NCBI RefSeq assembly: GCF_008040105.1
Contig: NZ_VRMG01000013.1
Coordinates: 1-64,000, forward strand
Direction: 5' to 3'
Source of the DNA: Lacisediminihabitans profunda
Lineage (GTDB): Bacteria; Actinomycetota; Actinomycetes; Actinomycetales; Microbacteriaceae
DNA length: 64,000 nucleotides
Shown here: positions 9,793 through 18,582 of the stretch, in pieces
How the letters are laid out: every line of letters starts with the position of its first letter
How positions within the stretch are numbered: position 1 is the stretch's first letter
Notes under the pieces: model-generated
Told to the model about the DNA's origin: nothing
Database searches by the model: none
Seen by the model: the letters and a program-made list of their open reading frames with translations, nothing else
Translations under genes and position numbers: made by a program

Positions 9793-11121
9793 CTAACCGA
9801 TGGGGATGGGTTTGACGATGTCCGCGTAGATCAGAAGCACGCTCATCGCGCCGAGGACGATCACGATGGCGAACGTGAGCGGCACGAGCCTGGCCGTGTC
9901 GACCGGCCCGGGGTCGCGGCGCTTGAAGAGCTTGGCGAAGAAGCGTCGGATGGCCTCCCACAGCGCGCCGGCGACGTGGCCGCCGTCGAGGGGCATGAGT
10001 GGCACGAGGTTGAACACGAGCAGCGCGACGTTGAGCGACGCGATGATGCCGAGGAGGTAGGAGAAGCGCTCGACGAACGGGATCGTGTTGATGCTCGTGA
10101 TCTCGCCGGCGAGGCGGCCGACGCCGACCACGCTGACCGGTCCGTTGGGGTCGCGGGCGCCCGGGCCGAACGCGGCGTTCGCGACATCCACGAGGCGGGC
10201 CGGGAGGTTGAGGATGAGGTGCACGTCCTGGCCGATGGTCGTGCCGACCGCGGGCAGCACTGCGGACACGGGCTGCTTCTTGAGTTCGTAGGCGGCGCCG
10301 ATGCCCAGGAAGCCGACCTTCTCGGTGACCGGCTTCTTGCTCGCGTCTTCGACGACCTTGCCCGCGGCGTCGTAGACGTAGCGCTCGGTGAGCAGCGGCG
10401 TCGCGGTGAGGTCCACCTTCTTGCCGTCGCGCAGCACGGTGATCGCGAGCGAGTCCCCCGCCGATTTGCGGATGATCGACGTCGCCTGGGTCCAGCTGTC
10501 GATGGTGCTGCCGTTGATGCTCAGGATCTTGTCGCCCGGCTTGATCCCGGCGGCCGCCCCCGGAGCCGCCGCGGCATCCGGAGTGCACTTCTGGCTCGCG
10601 CTCGAGGCCGGAACAACGCAGGCCGACACACTGCCGACGGTGGTACTCAGCTGCTGGGTGCCGAACCCGCAGAGCACGATCGCGAACAGCACGACGGCGA
10701 TCACGAGGTTCATGAACGGGCCGCCGAGCATGATGATCACGCGCTTGTAGACCGGAAGCTTGTAGAAGACGCGGTTCTCGTCGCCCTCCCTGATCGTGTC
10801 GGCGCTCGCGCTCCTGGCGTCCTGCACGAGGCTTTGGAAGAAGCCAGTGCTCGCGCTTCTGACCTTGCCGCCCTCGCGGGCCGGCGGATACATGCCCGTC
10901 ATCGAGATGTAGCCGCCGAGGGGAATCGCCTTGACGCCGTACTCCGTCTCGCCCCGCTTGCGGGAGAAAAGGGTCGGACCGAACCCGATCATGTACTGGC
11001 CGACGCGCACACCGAAGAGCTTCGCCGGCACGAGGTGGCCGACCTCGTGGAGCCCGATGGACACGGCGATGCCGACGAGCACGACAAGGATGCCAAGAAT
11101 GTACAGCAGGACGGTTTCCAC
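9793..11121 (-). CDS. M50-family site-2 (RseP/Rip1-like) membrane metalloprotease
   Basis: This is an intramembrane zinc protease that cleaves membrane-bound regulators such as anti-sigma factors. The HExxH motif is at residues 25-29 ([18 protein letters not shown]) inside the first membrane segment. A PDZ domain follows a middle membrane segment ([16 protein letters not shown] near 195-210), and the second active-site motif is LMPLDGGHV in the C-terminal membrane region. The 442-residue length fits Mycobacterium Rip1 relatives. The start is GTG at 11121 ([10 protein letters not shown]). The gene lies between dxr and ispG, the normal actinobacterial arrangement. Its substrate is not deducible here. 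Confidence 0.93.
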   Translation of the reverse strand: METVLLYILGILVVLVGIAVSIGLHEVGHLVPAKLFGVRVGQYMIGFGPTLFSRKRGETEYGVKAIPLGGYISMTGMYPPAREGGKVRSASTGFFQSLVQDARSASADTIREGDENRVFYKLPVYKRVIIMLGGPFMNLVIAVVLFAIVLCGFGTQQLSTTVGSVSACVVPASSASQKCTPDAAAAPGAAAGIKPGDKILSINGSTIDSWTQATSIIRKSAGDSLAITVLRDGKKVDLTATPLLTERYVYDAAGKVVEDASKKPVTEKVGFLGIGAAYELKKQPVSAVLPAVGTTIGQDVHLILNLPARLVDVANAAFGPGARDPNGPVSVVGVGRLAGEITSINTIPFVERFSYLLGIIASLNVALLVFNLVPLMPLDGGHVAGALWEAIRRFFAKLFKRRDPGPVDTARLVPLTFAIVIVLGAMSVLLIYADIVKPIPIG

Positions 11122-11185
11122 GGATCCAAGGATAAGCGCGTGACACTAGCAACTGGCTGTGTGCGCGGCCCCCGCTTTCAAGGGG

Positions 11186-12274
11186 CTACCCGCGGGCGGA
11201 GAGCATCCGCTCTGCGGCCTCCCGGGCCCAGCGCTCGGCGTCGAGAACGGCGTCGATGGTGAGCGCACCCTCGTGCGGGTTGTGCGCGTCCACGACTGCC
11301 GCGACGGTGTCGAGGATGTCGAGATAGCCGATCCGACCGGCGTGGAACGCGCACACCGCCTGCTCGTTCGCCGCGTTGAACACCGCCGGGAACGTGCCGC
11401 CCACCCTCCCGACGCTCTTGGCGAGCTCCACCGCCGGGAAGGCCTCGGTGTCGAGCGGCTCGAAGGTCCAGCTGCTCGCGGTTGTCCAGTCGAGGGGTAC
11501 CCCGACGCCGGGCACGCGGTGCGGCCAGTCGAGGCCGAGCGAGATCGGCAGCCGCATGTCGGGCGGCGAGCACTGGGCGATCGTCGACCCGTCGATGAAT
11601 TCCACCATCGAGTGCACGATGGACTGCGGATGCACCGTCACATCGATCCGGTCGTACGGCACGTCGAAGAGGTAGTGGGCCTCGATCACCTCGAGCCCCT
11701 TGTTCACCAGGGTCGACGAGTTGGTGGTGACGACGAGCCCCATGTCCCAGGTCGGATGCGCGAGCGCCTCGGCGGGCGTCACGTCGCTCAGCGACTCGCG
11801 GCTGCGGCCCCTGAACGGCCCACCGGAGGCGGTGAGCACGAGTCGCCGCACCTCTGCGGCAGTCCCCGAGCGCAGGGCCTGCGCGATGGCCGAGTGCTCG
11901 GAGTCCACCGGAACGATCTGCCCGGGGCTCGCCAGGGCGGTGACGAGGTCGCCGCCCACGATGAGGCTCTCCTTGTTTGCGAGGGCGAGCGTCGTGCCGC
12001 CCTCGAGGGTGGCAAGCGTGCAGCCGAGTCCGACCGACCCGGTGATGCCGTTGAGCACGACATCCGCGGCCACCGTGCGCACGAGCTGCTCGGCCTCGAT
12101 CTCGCCGAGCGCCGTGTGTTCGACGCCGAAGACGCGCGACTGCTCGTCCATCGCCGCCCGGTTTCTGCCCGCCGCCAACCCCACGACCTCGAACAGGTCG
12201 CGGTGGGCCGCGATCACGTCAAGCGCCTGCACTCCGATCGAACCGGTCGACCCCAGGATGATTACTCGGCGCAT
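11186..12274 (-). CDS. dxr: 1-deoxy-D-xylulose 5-phosphate reductoisomerase
   Basis: Dxr makes MEP from DXP with NADPH, the committed step of the non-mevalonate isoprenoid pathway. The 362-residue protein starts with the nucleotide-binding [19 protein letters not shown] and carries the metal/substrate segment [10 protein letters not shown] and the substrate loop [10 protein letters not shown]. The length is slightly below the family average of about 385-400, but both ends look intact. The start is ATG at 12274, with an AAAGGATGG ribosome site. It is the first gene of the operon dxr-M50 protease-ispG-proS and is separated from the FKBP gene upstream by a strong hairpin. Confidence 0.96.
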   Translation of the reverse strand: MRRVIILGSTGSIGVQALDVIAAHRDLFEVVGLAAGRNRAAMDEQSRVFGVEHTALGEIEAEQLVRTVAADVVLNGITGSVGLGCTLATLEGGTTLALANKESLIVGGDLVTALASPGQIVPVDSEHSAIAQALRSGTAAEVRRLVLTASGGPFRGRSRESLSDVTPAEALAHPTWDMGLVVTTNSSTLVNKGLEVIEAHYLFDVPYDRIDVTVHPQSIVHSMVEFIDGSTIAQCSPPDMRLPISLGLDWPHRVPGVGVPLDWTTASSWTFEPLDTEAFPAVELAKSVGRVGGTFPAVFNAANEQAVCAFHAGRIGYLDILDTVAAVVDAHNPHEGALTIDAVLDAERWAREAAERMLSARG

Positions 12275-12304
12275 GACGCCATCCTTTCATCCCCCGCACC
12301 AAAC

Positions 12305-12352
12305 GACGAGAGCGCCGCCGCCGCCCGGTGGGGCGGCGACGACGCTCTCGTC
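12305..12352 (-). terminator. Rho-independent-like hairpin after FKBP gene
   Basis: Arms of 22 bases (12305-12326 and 12331-12352) pair with only two G/T wobbles around a 4-nt loop, giving a very GC-rich stem. On the minus strand it follows the stop of the FKBP lipoprotein gene by 13 bases and is followed by CGTTTGG, a weak T-tract. It probably ends the FKBP transcript before dxr begins. Confidence 0.7.
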
Positions 12353-12365
12353 TCGTTCTGTGCGA

Positions 12366-13331
12366 CTACTGGGTGGCGAGGATGTCGATCACGAACACCA
12401 GGGTGTCCGTGCCGCTGATTCCGGCCTGGGCCTGGCCTGCCGCTCCGTAGCCGTCGGCGGGCGGGATCACGGCGAGCACCTGCGAGCCGACCTTCTGGCC
12501 GACGAGGGCCTTACCGAATCCGGGGACCACGCCCGTGGTCTGGAAGGTCGCCGGGGTGCCCTTCGTCCAGCTGGAGTCGAAGACCTTTCCGGTACCCCAG
12601 ATGACTCCCGTGTAGTGCACGGTGACGGATGCCCCGTCCTTGACCGTGGCGCCGCTGCCCTTCTTGAGGTCGGCGATCTGAAGGGTCGCCGGCGCGTCGG
12701 TCTTCGGCACCGTGATCGTCGGTGAACCGCTCGCGGCGAGCTTCACCGTCGGCAGGCCGGCGGGCGCCGGCTGCGCGGTCCCGTTCGCCTTCTTGAGGAC
12801 CGAGACCGGCTTCTTCGCGCTCACGACGTCGATGACGAAGATTATCGAGTCCTTGGCACCGATGCCGAGGCTCGGCGATCCGGTCTTGCCGAAGGCGTCG
12901 GCGGGCGGGATGATCGCCGACACGCGCGATCCCTGCGGCGAGCACGCGACGGCCTTGTAGAGCCCCGGAATGAGGCTCTTCTTGTCGAGGGTGAGCGGCT
13001 GGGCCTTGGCCTTGCCGAATCCGGTCGAGTCGATCTTCTTGCCGGTGGTGGCGTTGAAGACCGTGTAGTTGATGCTGACGGCGCTGCCCGACTGGGCGAC
13101 CGTGCCCTTGCCCGCAATGTCCACTGTGCGTTCGGTGGCCTTCGCCGTGAGCGGCGTCGTGAACTTCACCGTCGGCTCCGCGCCGAATTTGCCCTTCACC
13201 GACACCTTGTCCGAACTCGCACCGGCCTTTGTCGCGACGCAGGAGCTGTCGGCGTTAGAGGTGGCCGAGCACGCGGCGAGCGAGAGTGCAAGCACGCCTG
13301 CGAGAGCGATCGAGCTGAGGAATTTCGACAC
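12366..13331 (-). CDS. Secreted lipoprotein with two FKBP-type peptidyl-prolyl isomerase domains
   Basis: FKBP domains catalyse cis-trans isomerisation of prolyl bonds and assist folding, here outside the membrane. Starting at GTG 13331 the protein (321 residues) opens with a signal peptide and the lipobox SLAAC. The first FKBP-like domain (about 75-175) is divergent but keeps NYTVFNATTG, LIPGLYKAV and IIPPADAFG. The second (about 220-321) is canonical (VTVHYTGVIWGTGKVFDSSW, VVPGFGKALVGQKVGS, VIPPADGYG). An in-frame TTG at 13367 would add 12 residues before the signal peptide. It appears to be transcribed alone, with a hairpin behind it. Confidence 0.9.
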   Translation of the reverse strand: MSKFLSSIALAGVLALSLAACSATSNADSSCVATKAGASSDKVSVKGKFGAEPTVKFTTPLTAKATERTVDIAGKGTVAQSGSAVSINYTVFNATTGKKIDSTGFGKAKAQPLTLDKKSLIPGLYKAVACSPQGSRVSAIIPPADAFGKTGSPSLGIGAKDSIIFVIDVVSAKKPVSVLKKANGTAQPAPAGLPTVKLAASGSPTITVPKTDAPATLQIADLKKGSGATVKDGASVTVHYTGVIWGTGKVFDSSWTKGTPATFQTTGVVPGFGKALVGQKVGSQVLAVIPPADGYGAAGQAQAGISGTDTLVFVIDILATQ

Positions 13332-13458
13332 AAATCTGCTTTCTGAAGTTCGGGAGGGTTTCGGCAAGTATTCCCGACCGACCTTTACGGAACCTGATCA
13401 GGGCCTGAATCAAGCGTACCGGAGCCGAAATAGCCGCGGCGACTCCGCCCGGAGACTG

Positions 13459-13926
13459 CTATTCGGCGAAAATGCGCGGCTCGTGCAGCACCGGAAAGTT
13501 GACGGAGTTCGCGATGAAGCACTTCGCGCCCGCCTCGTGGTGGAGTTCGAGCGCCAGGGCGGGGTCACCGGAGGAGATCGTGACGATCGGGCGCAGTGTG
13601 GCGCTGGTGAAGTGGCCACCCCCGTCCGCGGTCTGCACCATTGTGCCCTCCGCGGCATCCGTGTACGCCGTCACGACGACGCCGTTGGCGGCCGCGACAT
13701 GGAGGTAGCTGAGCATGTGGCACTGGCTGAGCGCGGCGAGGAGAAGCTCCTCGGGGTTCCACCGGTCCGCGTCGCCGTGAAAGGTGCGGTCGCTCGACCC
13801 GCTGATCTCGTGCTTGCCGTCCGCGCGCACCACATGATCGCGGCCATAGGACTTGTAGTCGCTCGTGCCGGTGCCGCGGTTGCCGAGCCACTCGATTTCG
13901 ACCGCGTAGTTGTGTTGGAGGATCAC
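13459..13926 (-). CDS. OsmC/Ohr-family peroxide-reducing protein
   Basis: OsmC/Ohr proteins detoxify organic hydroperoxides through a pair of reactive cysteines. The 155-residue protein has C69 (LLAALSQCHMLSYLH) and C136 (HHEAGAKCFIANS), the two expected cysteine positions, and the family's WNPEELLLAALSQC segment. The best start is GTG at 13926 (VILQHNYAVEIEW). It is divergent from gabT across a 70-bp spacer and is not in an operon. Whether it is closer to OsmC or Ohr cannot be decided from sequence alone, but the WNPEELLLAAL form is more OsmC-like. Confidence 0.88.
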   Translation of the reverse strand: MILQHNYAVEIEWLGNRGTGTSDYKSYGRDHVVRADGKHEISGSSDRTFHGDADRWNPEELLLAALSQCHMLSYLHVAAANGVVVTAYTDAAEGTMVQTADGGGHFTSATLRPIVTISSGDPALALELHHEAGAKCFIANSVNFPVLHEPRIFAE

Positions 13927-13996
13927 TCATTCCACGCTACCCCCTCAGCCGCCGCCCATCGAGTTTCTCGAGCCGCGGCGATAGGCTCGAGGCACC

Positions 13997-15358
13997 ATGA
14001 CTGACACGCTCGCTCCCCTGCAGACCACCGATCCGATCGTCCAGGAACGGCGAGTCCTCACCGCCATCCCCGGACCTCGTTCCCAGGCGATTCACGCGAG
14101 ACGCCTCGCGGTCATCCCGGGCGGCGTCTCCTCGGCTCTCCCGGTCTACATCGCGCGGGCCCATGGCGCGATCGTCGTGGATGCGGACGGCAACCAATAC
14201 ATCGACCTCGGCTCCGGAATCGGCGTCATGACGATCGGTCACACCGACCCGGCCGTCGTCGCGGCCGCCACCGCCCAGCTCTCGCTCGTCACCCACGCGA
14301 TGTTCACCATCACCCCGTACGAGTCGTACGTGCGCGTGGCCGAGCTGCTCGCCGAACACACCCCCGGCGACTTCGCCAAGAAGACGGTGCTGCTCAACTC
14401 CGGTGCCGAGGCCGTCGAGAACGCCGTCAAGATCGCCCGCAAGTTCACCGGACGCCCCGGCGTCGCCGTGCTCGAGCACGCCTACCACGGTCGCACCAAC
14501 CTCACGATGGCGATGACCTTCAAGGCCATGCCGTACAAGGCAGGCTTCGGCCCCTTTGCGGGCTCCGTCCATCACGCCCCCAACTCCTACCCGTTCCGGG
14601 ACGGCCTGAGCGGTGCCGAGGCGGCGAGGCGCACGATCGGCTATCTCGAGAAGACCGTGGGCGCATCCGACCTTGCCTGCCTCGTCGTCGAGCCGATCCA
14701 GGGCGAGGGCGGCTTCGTCGTACCGGCCGAGGGGTACCTTCCTGCCCTGCAGGAGTGGTGCACCGCGAACGGAATCGTCTTCATCGCCGATGAGATCCAG
14801 AGCGGCATGGCCCGAACCGGCGCGTACTTCGCGAGCGAGCACTTCGGCGTCGTGCCCGACATGGTGCTTACGGCGAAGGGCATCGCCGGCGGTCTGCCGA
14901 TCGCGGGTGTCACCGGCCGTGCGGAGATCATGGACTCGTCGCATCCCGGCGGGCTCGGCGGCACCTTCGCCGGCAACCCGGTGGCGGCCGCCGCCGCGGT
15001 GGCGGTGTTCGACGCCATCGAGAGTCGCAACCTGCTCGCGGACGGCAAGCGCATCGAGGGGGTGCTGCTGCCGGCTCTGCTCGCCCTGCAGGGGAAGTAC
15101 GACGTGATCGGCGACGTGCGCGGCATCGGAGCGATGCTCGCCATCGAGCTCGTGCTCCCGGGGACGGGATCGACCACCAAGGAGCCGAACCCCGCCGCCG
15201 TGTCGGCGATCACCACCTACGCCGCGCAGCACGGGGTGCTGCTGCTCAGCGCCGGCACGTTCGGCAACATCATCCGCTTCCTGCCTAGCCTCGCCATAAC
15301 CGACGAGCTGCTGCGCGACGCGATCGGCGTGCTCGACGACGCCTTCGCCGCCCTGTGA
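13997..15358 (+). CDS. gabT: 4-aminobutyrate (GABA) aminotransferase
   Basis: GabT transfers the amino group of GABA to 2-oxoglutarate, giving succinate semialdehyde and glutamate. The 453-residue class III PLP enzyme has the cofactor-binding segment LLNSGAEAVENAVKIAR, the Asp265 motif IADEIQSGMARTG and the Schiff-base lysine K294 (LTAKGIAGGLPI). The start is ATG at 13997 after a GAGG site. Its last codons overlap the start of the asparaginase gene by GTGA, so the two are translationally coupled. It works downstream of the putrescine-degrading enzymes at 40.9-45.9 kb. Succinate semialdehyde dehydrogenase was not found in the window. Confidence 0.94.
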   Translation: MTDTLAPLQTTDPIVQERRVLTAIPGPRSQAIHARRLAVIPGGVSSALPVYIARAHGAIVVDADGNQYIDLGSGIGVMTIGHTDPAVVAAATAQLSLVTHAMFTITPYESYVRVAELLAEHTPGDFAKKTVLLNSGAEAVENAVKIARKFTGRPGVAVLEHAYHGRTNLTMAMTFKAMPYKAGFGPFAGSVHHAPNSYPFRDGLSGAEAARRTIGYLEKTVGASDLACLVVEPIQGEGGFVVPAEGYLPALQEWCTANGIVFIADEIQSGMARTGAYFASEHFGVVPDMVLTAKGIAGGLPIAGVTGRAEIMDSSHPGGLGGTFAGNPVAAAAAVAVFDAIESRNLLADGKRIEGVLLPALLALQGKYDVIGDVRGIGAMLAIELVLPGTGSTTKEPNPAAVSAITTYAAQHGVLLLSAGTFGNIIRFLPSLAITDELLRDAIGVLDDAFAAL

Positions 15359-16338
15359 GCCACCCGCTGCTGGCGGCCGAGGCCGTCGAGCTCGCGATCG
15401 TCTCGCGATCCGGTTTCGACGAGTCCAGGCACATCGGCGCGGCCGTCGTCGTCTCCGCTGACGGCTCCGTCACGCGGCAACTGGGCAACGGGAACGCGCT
15501 GATCTTCGGGCGATCCTCGCTCAAGCTCTTCCAGGCGATCGCCGTGCTCCGGGCGGGGGTCGAACTCGAGGGCGCCCAACTCGTGCTCGCCTCGGCGAGC
15601 CACGGCGGCACGGTCGACCACCTGCGCATCGTCGAGCAGCTTCTCGCGCGAGCCTGGGTCGGCGCGGAGGCGCTGCAGTGCCCGATCGACTGGCCCCTCG
15701 ACGGCACCGCGCGGCACGCCTCGGCCGCCCCCAGCCGACTGCAGATGAACTGCTCGGGCAAACACGCGGCCTTCCTTCTGGCCTGCGTGACGAACGGCTG
15801 GCCGACGGACACCTACCTCGAACAGAGCCACCCGCTTCAGCTGCTCATCCGCTCCACGATCGAGGAGTTCACCGGCGAGAAGATCGACAGGGTCGGGGTG
15901 GACGGATGCGGCGCCCCCGTCTTCGCGACCAGCCTCCGCGGGCTCGCCACGGCCGTGGGCCGGGTCGCGTCGGCGACGGGCTCGAGGGGCGACCAGCACG
16001 CCGCGAGGCTGTCGGCGGCCATCCGCGAGAACGCCTGGGCCATCGACGGCGTCGGCAGACCGAACACCGTCGTGATCGAGGAACTCGGCATCGTCGCGAA
16101 GGGCGGCGCAGAGGGCGTGATGGTGATGGGACTGGCCGACGGCACCGCCGTGGCTCTCAAGATCCTGGACGGCGGGGCTCGAGCGGCGACCCTTGTCGCC
16201 ATCGAGTTGCTCGCGTCCATCGGCGCGGTCGCGCGGCCGGACGCCGACCGGGTGATCGCCCTCACCACCGACGAGGTGCTCGGCGGCGGAGTGCCGGTTG
16301 GACGCCTGCGGGCGTCGGAACTCGTCCTCGAGCGCTGA
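15355..16338 (+). CDS. Class 3 (Rhizobium etli-type) L-asparaginase
   Basis: It hydrolyses L-asparagine to aspartate and ammonia. The 327 residues match the asparaginase II family typified by the R. etli enzyme, which is unrelated to the E. coli type and resembles beta-lactamase/glutaminase folds. The class 3 residues are visible: S54 and K57 (GRSSLKLFQ), S80/S82 (ASASHGG), C133 and K136 (MNCSGKHAAF) and C185 (GVDGCGAPVF). The two cysteines and K136 correspond to the zinc site of the rhizobial enzyme. Start is GTG 15355, overlapping the gabT stop. It ends 22 bp from the convergent aminotransferase gene. Confidence 0.9.
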   Translation: MSHPLLAAEAVELAIVSRSGFDESRHIGAAVVVSADGSVTRQLGNGNALIFGRSSLKLFQAIAVLRAGVELEGAQLVLASASHGGTVDHLRIVEQLLARAWVGAEALQCPIDWPLDGTARHASAAPSRLQMNCSGKHAAFLLACVTNGWPTDTYLEQSHPLQLLIRSTIEEFTGEKIDRVGVDGCGAPVFATSLRGLATAVGRVASATGSRGDQHAARLSAAIRENAWAIDGVGRPNTVVIEELGIVAKGGAEGVMVMGLADGTAVALKILDGGARAATLVAIELLASIGAVARPDADRVIALTTDEVLGGGVPVGRLRASELVLER

Positions 16339-16360
16339 CTCCGGCACGGACGACGCGGCT

Positions 16361-17713
16361 CTACGCGAAGAGCGCCGCCACCGCCTCGCGGAACGCCGCC
16401 GTGTGACGCTCGACGTCGGCGGCCGTGGTGGCCGGACTCATCAGCGCCATGTTGTGGAACGGTGTGATGAGGATGCCCCGGTTGAGGGCGTGCAGGTGCA
16501 GGTACTGCTGCAGCTCGAAGTCGTCTGCCGCGGCGGCCTCCGCCCCGTCGACGGGCGGGGTGCGGCGGAAGCTGTACTCGGACCTGGCCCCGAGCTGGGT
16601 CACCTGCCACGGCACGTCGAACTCGTCGATGGCGGCCTGCACCCCGACCGTCCACTCGGTGGCCCGGTCGATCATGCCCACGAACGCGGAGGCGGTGAGC
16701 ACCTCCGAGAGAGTGGCTCGGATGCCGGCGAGGGAGAGCGCATTTCCGGCGAGGGTGCCGCCCACCCCACCGACGTCGATGTCCTCGAGGTCGAGGCTCG
16801 CGCGCACGAGGGCCGCAAAAGATGCCGTCATTCCGTAGGCGCCGGCCGGGATTCCACCGCCGATGCTCTTGCCGACCACCACGGCATCCGGGTCGAGTCC
16901 GTCCCGGGCGATCATGCCGCCGGGGCCGGCGCAGAGCGTGTGCGTCTCGTCGATGATGAGGATCACGCCGTACTTCGTGCACAGCTCGCGGACGGCGGCG
17001 TGGTAGCCGGGCGCCGGCAGCACGATTCCGATGTTGGTCAGCGCCGGCTCCATGAGCATGGCGGCGATCTCACCGGTGGCGAGCACGCGCTCGAGGGCAG
17101 CGACGTCGTTGAACGGAACGACGGCGGTCGTGAGCGACGGCGGCACCGGAGCACCGATCGTGCCTCGGCGTTCGACCACGGCGCCCCGGTGGTCGAGGGT
17201 GGCATAGGCCTCGTCGACGGTGCCGTGGTAGCAGTAGTCGTGAACGACTATCTTGCGGCGGCCCGTGACCTGGCGCGCGTAGCGGATGAGGCTGCGGTTG
17301 GCGTCCGTGGCGGAGAGGCTGAACTGCCAGCTCGGCACGCCGAACCTCTCGGCGAGGAGCGTGGCTGCCGCGGCGGCGTCGGCCGTGGGGAGCATGAACG
17401 TCGAGCCGCGACCCAGCTGGGCGGTGATCGCCGCGACCGCGGCCGGCGGGGCGTGGCCGCACATCGCTCCGGTGTCGCCGAGGCAGAGGTCCACGTGGTC
17501 GATGCCGTCCGCGTCCACGAAGTGCGCGCCGCTCGCGCTCTCGACGTAGACGGGCCATGGTCCGGGCCACTTCGCCATCCAGAGCATGGGCACGCCGTCC
17601 GGCAAGTGCGGGAGCGCCTCGGCGAAGAGGGCCTCCGAGCGCGGCCTCGCCGCGGCGAAGGTCTGCATCTCGACGCGCCAGAGTTCGGCCAGGCGCTCTC
17701 GATCCTGGTACAC
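16361..17713 (-). CDS. Class III (HemL/ornithine-transaminase-like) aminotransferase of the pot operon
   Basis: This is a PLP-dependent transaminase of 450 residues. The Schiff-base lysine lies in VVVGKSIGGGIPAGAYG and the cofactor Asp in ILIIDETHTLCAGPGG. The spacing is closest to glutamate-1-semialdehyde mutase-like aminotransferases, but a haem role is unlikely in this setting. The start is GTG 17713, three bases after the potC stop, with an AAGGTG site inside the potC end, so it is the fifth gene of the potDABC operon. By context it probably acts on putrescine, another diamine or GABA. The true substrate is unknown. Confidence 0.85.
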   Translation of the reverse strand: MYQDRERLAELWRVEMQTFAAARPRSEALFAEALPHLPDGVPMLWMAKWPGPWPVYVESASGAHFVDADGIDHVDLCLGDTGAMCGHAPPAAVAAITAQLGRGSTFMLPTADAAAAATLLAERFGVPSWQFSLSATDANRSLIRYARQVTGRRKIVVHDYCYHGTVDEAYATLDHRGAVVERRGTIGAPVPPSLTTAVVPFNDVAALERVLATGEIAAMLMEPALTNIGIVLPAPGYHAAVRELCTKYGVILIIDETHTLCAGPGGMIARDGLDPDAVVVGKSIGGGIPAGAYGMTASFAALVRASLDLEDIDVGGVGGTLAGNALSLAGIRATLSEVLTASAFVGMIDRATEWTVGVQAAIDEFDVPWQVTQLGARSEYSFRRTPPVDGAEAAAADDFELQQYLHLHALNRGILITPFHNMALMSPATTAADVERHTAAFREAVAALFA

Positions 17714-17715
17714 GG

Positions 17716-18582
17716 CTACTGCACCTTTGCGAGCCGCTTGCGCCTCGCCGCCGCGGAGATCTGCTGGGCGAGCACGAGCACGATCGCGAGGATGAAGACC
17801 GCGGACGCGATGACGTTCGCCTCGGCCGGCACGCCGCGCGCGGCAGACACGTAGATGAACTTGGGGAACGTGTCCGTGGTGCCGGAGTTGAAGTTGGTGA
17901 TGATGAAGTCGTCGAAGCTCAGGGCGAAGGAGAGCAAGGCCGCCGCGACGATGCCCGGCAGCAGCAGCGGGAAGGTGATGCGCCAGAACACCTGGCCGGG
18001 TGAGGCGTAGAGGTCGCGTCCGGCCTCCTCGAGCGCCGGGTCGAGGCTCGTGACCCTCGCCTTGACCGTCACGACGACGAAGCTGATGCAGAACATCGTG
18101 TGGGCGAGGATGATCGTGACGAGTCCCATGTCGGCGCCCAGGCCGAGGAACTCGGCGGCCAGTCCGGCGCCGAGCACGACCTCGGGCGTCGCCATCGGCA
18201 GGAACAGCAGCAGGTTCACCCCGGTGCGGAAGCGGAAGCGGTAACGCACGAGGGCGATCGCGATCGCTGTGCCGAGGGTGGTCGCGGCGAGGGTGGCGAT
18301 GACGCCGATCAGGATGCTGTTGCCGAACGCCTCGCAGACCCCCTGCGCTGCACAGACGTTCGTCCACTTGTCGAGGGTGAACCCGCGCCAGGAGATGTTC
18401 GACTTGAGCGAATCGTTGAACGAGAACACGAACGTGTACACGATCGGCACGAGCAGGAAGATCAACGCGAGCGCCGAGTAGACGGGGAGCAGCCAGCGGC
18501 CGAGGCTGAATCGGGCCCGGGACGGCCGCGGTGCCGGCGTCTCCATCACCGTGCCCAGGGCCCGAGCCTCCTGGAGCGTCAC
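17716..18582 (-). CDS. potC: Polyamine ABC transporter permease PotC-like
   Basis: This is one of two membrane subunits of a spermidine/putrescine importer. The 288 residues have a first membrane segment near 30-52 (LPVYSALALIFLLVPIVYTF) and five more in the binding-protein-dependent permease domain. The EAA loop that contacts the ATPase reads EEAGRDLYASPGQVFWRIT. The start is GTG 18582, overlapping the potB stop (GTGA) and preceded by GGAGGGG six bases upstream. It is followed after two bases by the aminotransferase. The assignment rests on family style plus the complete potABCD set. Confidence 0.92.
   Translation of the reverse strand: MTLQEARALGTVMETPAPRPSRARFSLGRWLLPVYSALALIFLLVPIVYTFVFSFNDSLKSNISWRGFTLDKWTNVCAAQGVCEAFGNSILIGVIATLAATTLGTAIAIALVRYRFRFRTGVNLLLFLPMATPEVVLGAGLAAEFLGLGADMGLVTIILAHTMFCISFVVVTVKARVTSLDPALEEAGRDLYASPGQVFWRITFPLLLPGIVAAALLSFALSFDDFIITNFNSGTTDTFPKFIYVSAARGVPAEANVIASAVFILAIVLVLAQQISAAARRKRLAKVQ

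Noticed and set aside
13927-13996. CTCGAG repeats in the osmC-gabT spacer as an operator
   Set aside because: CTCGAG is a six-base palindrome that is frequent in GC-rich DNA, and the two copies show no larger symmetry.
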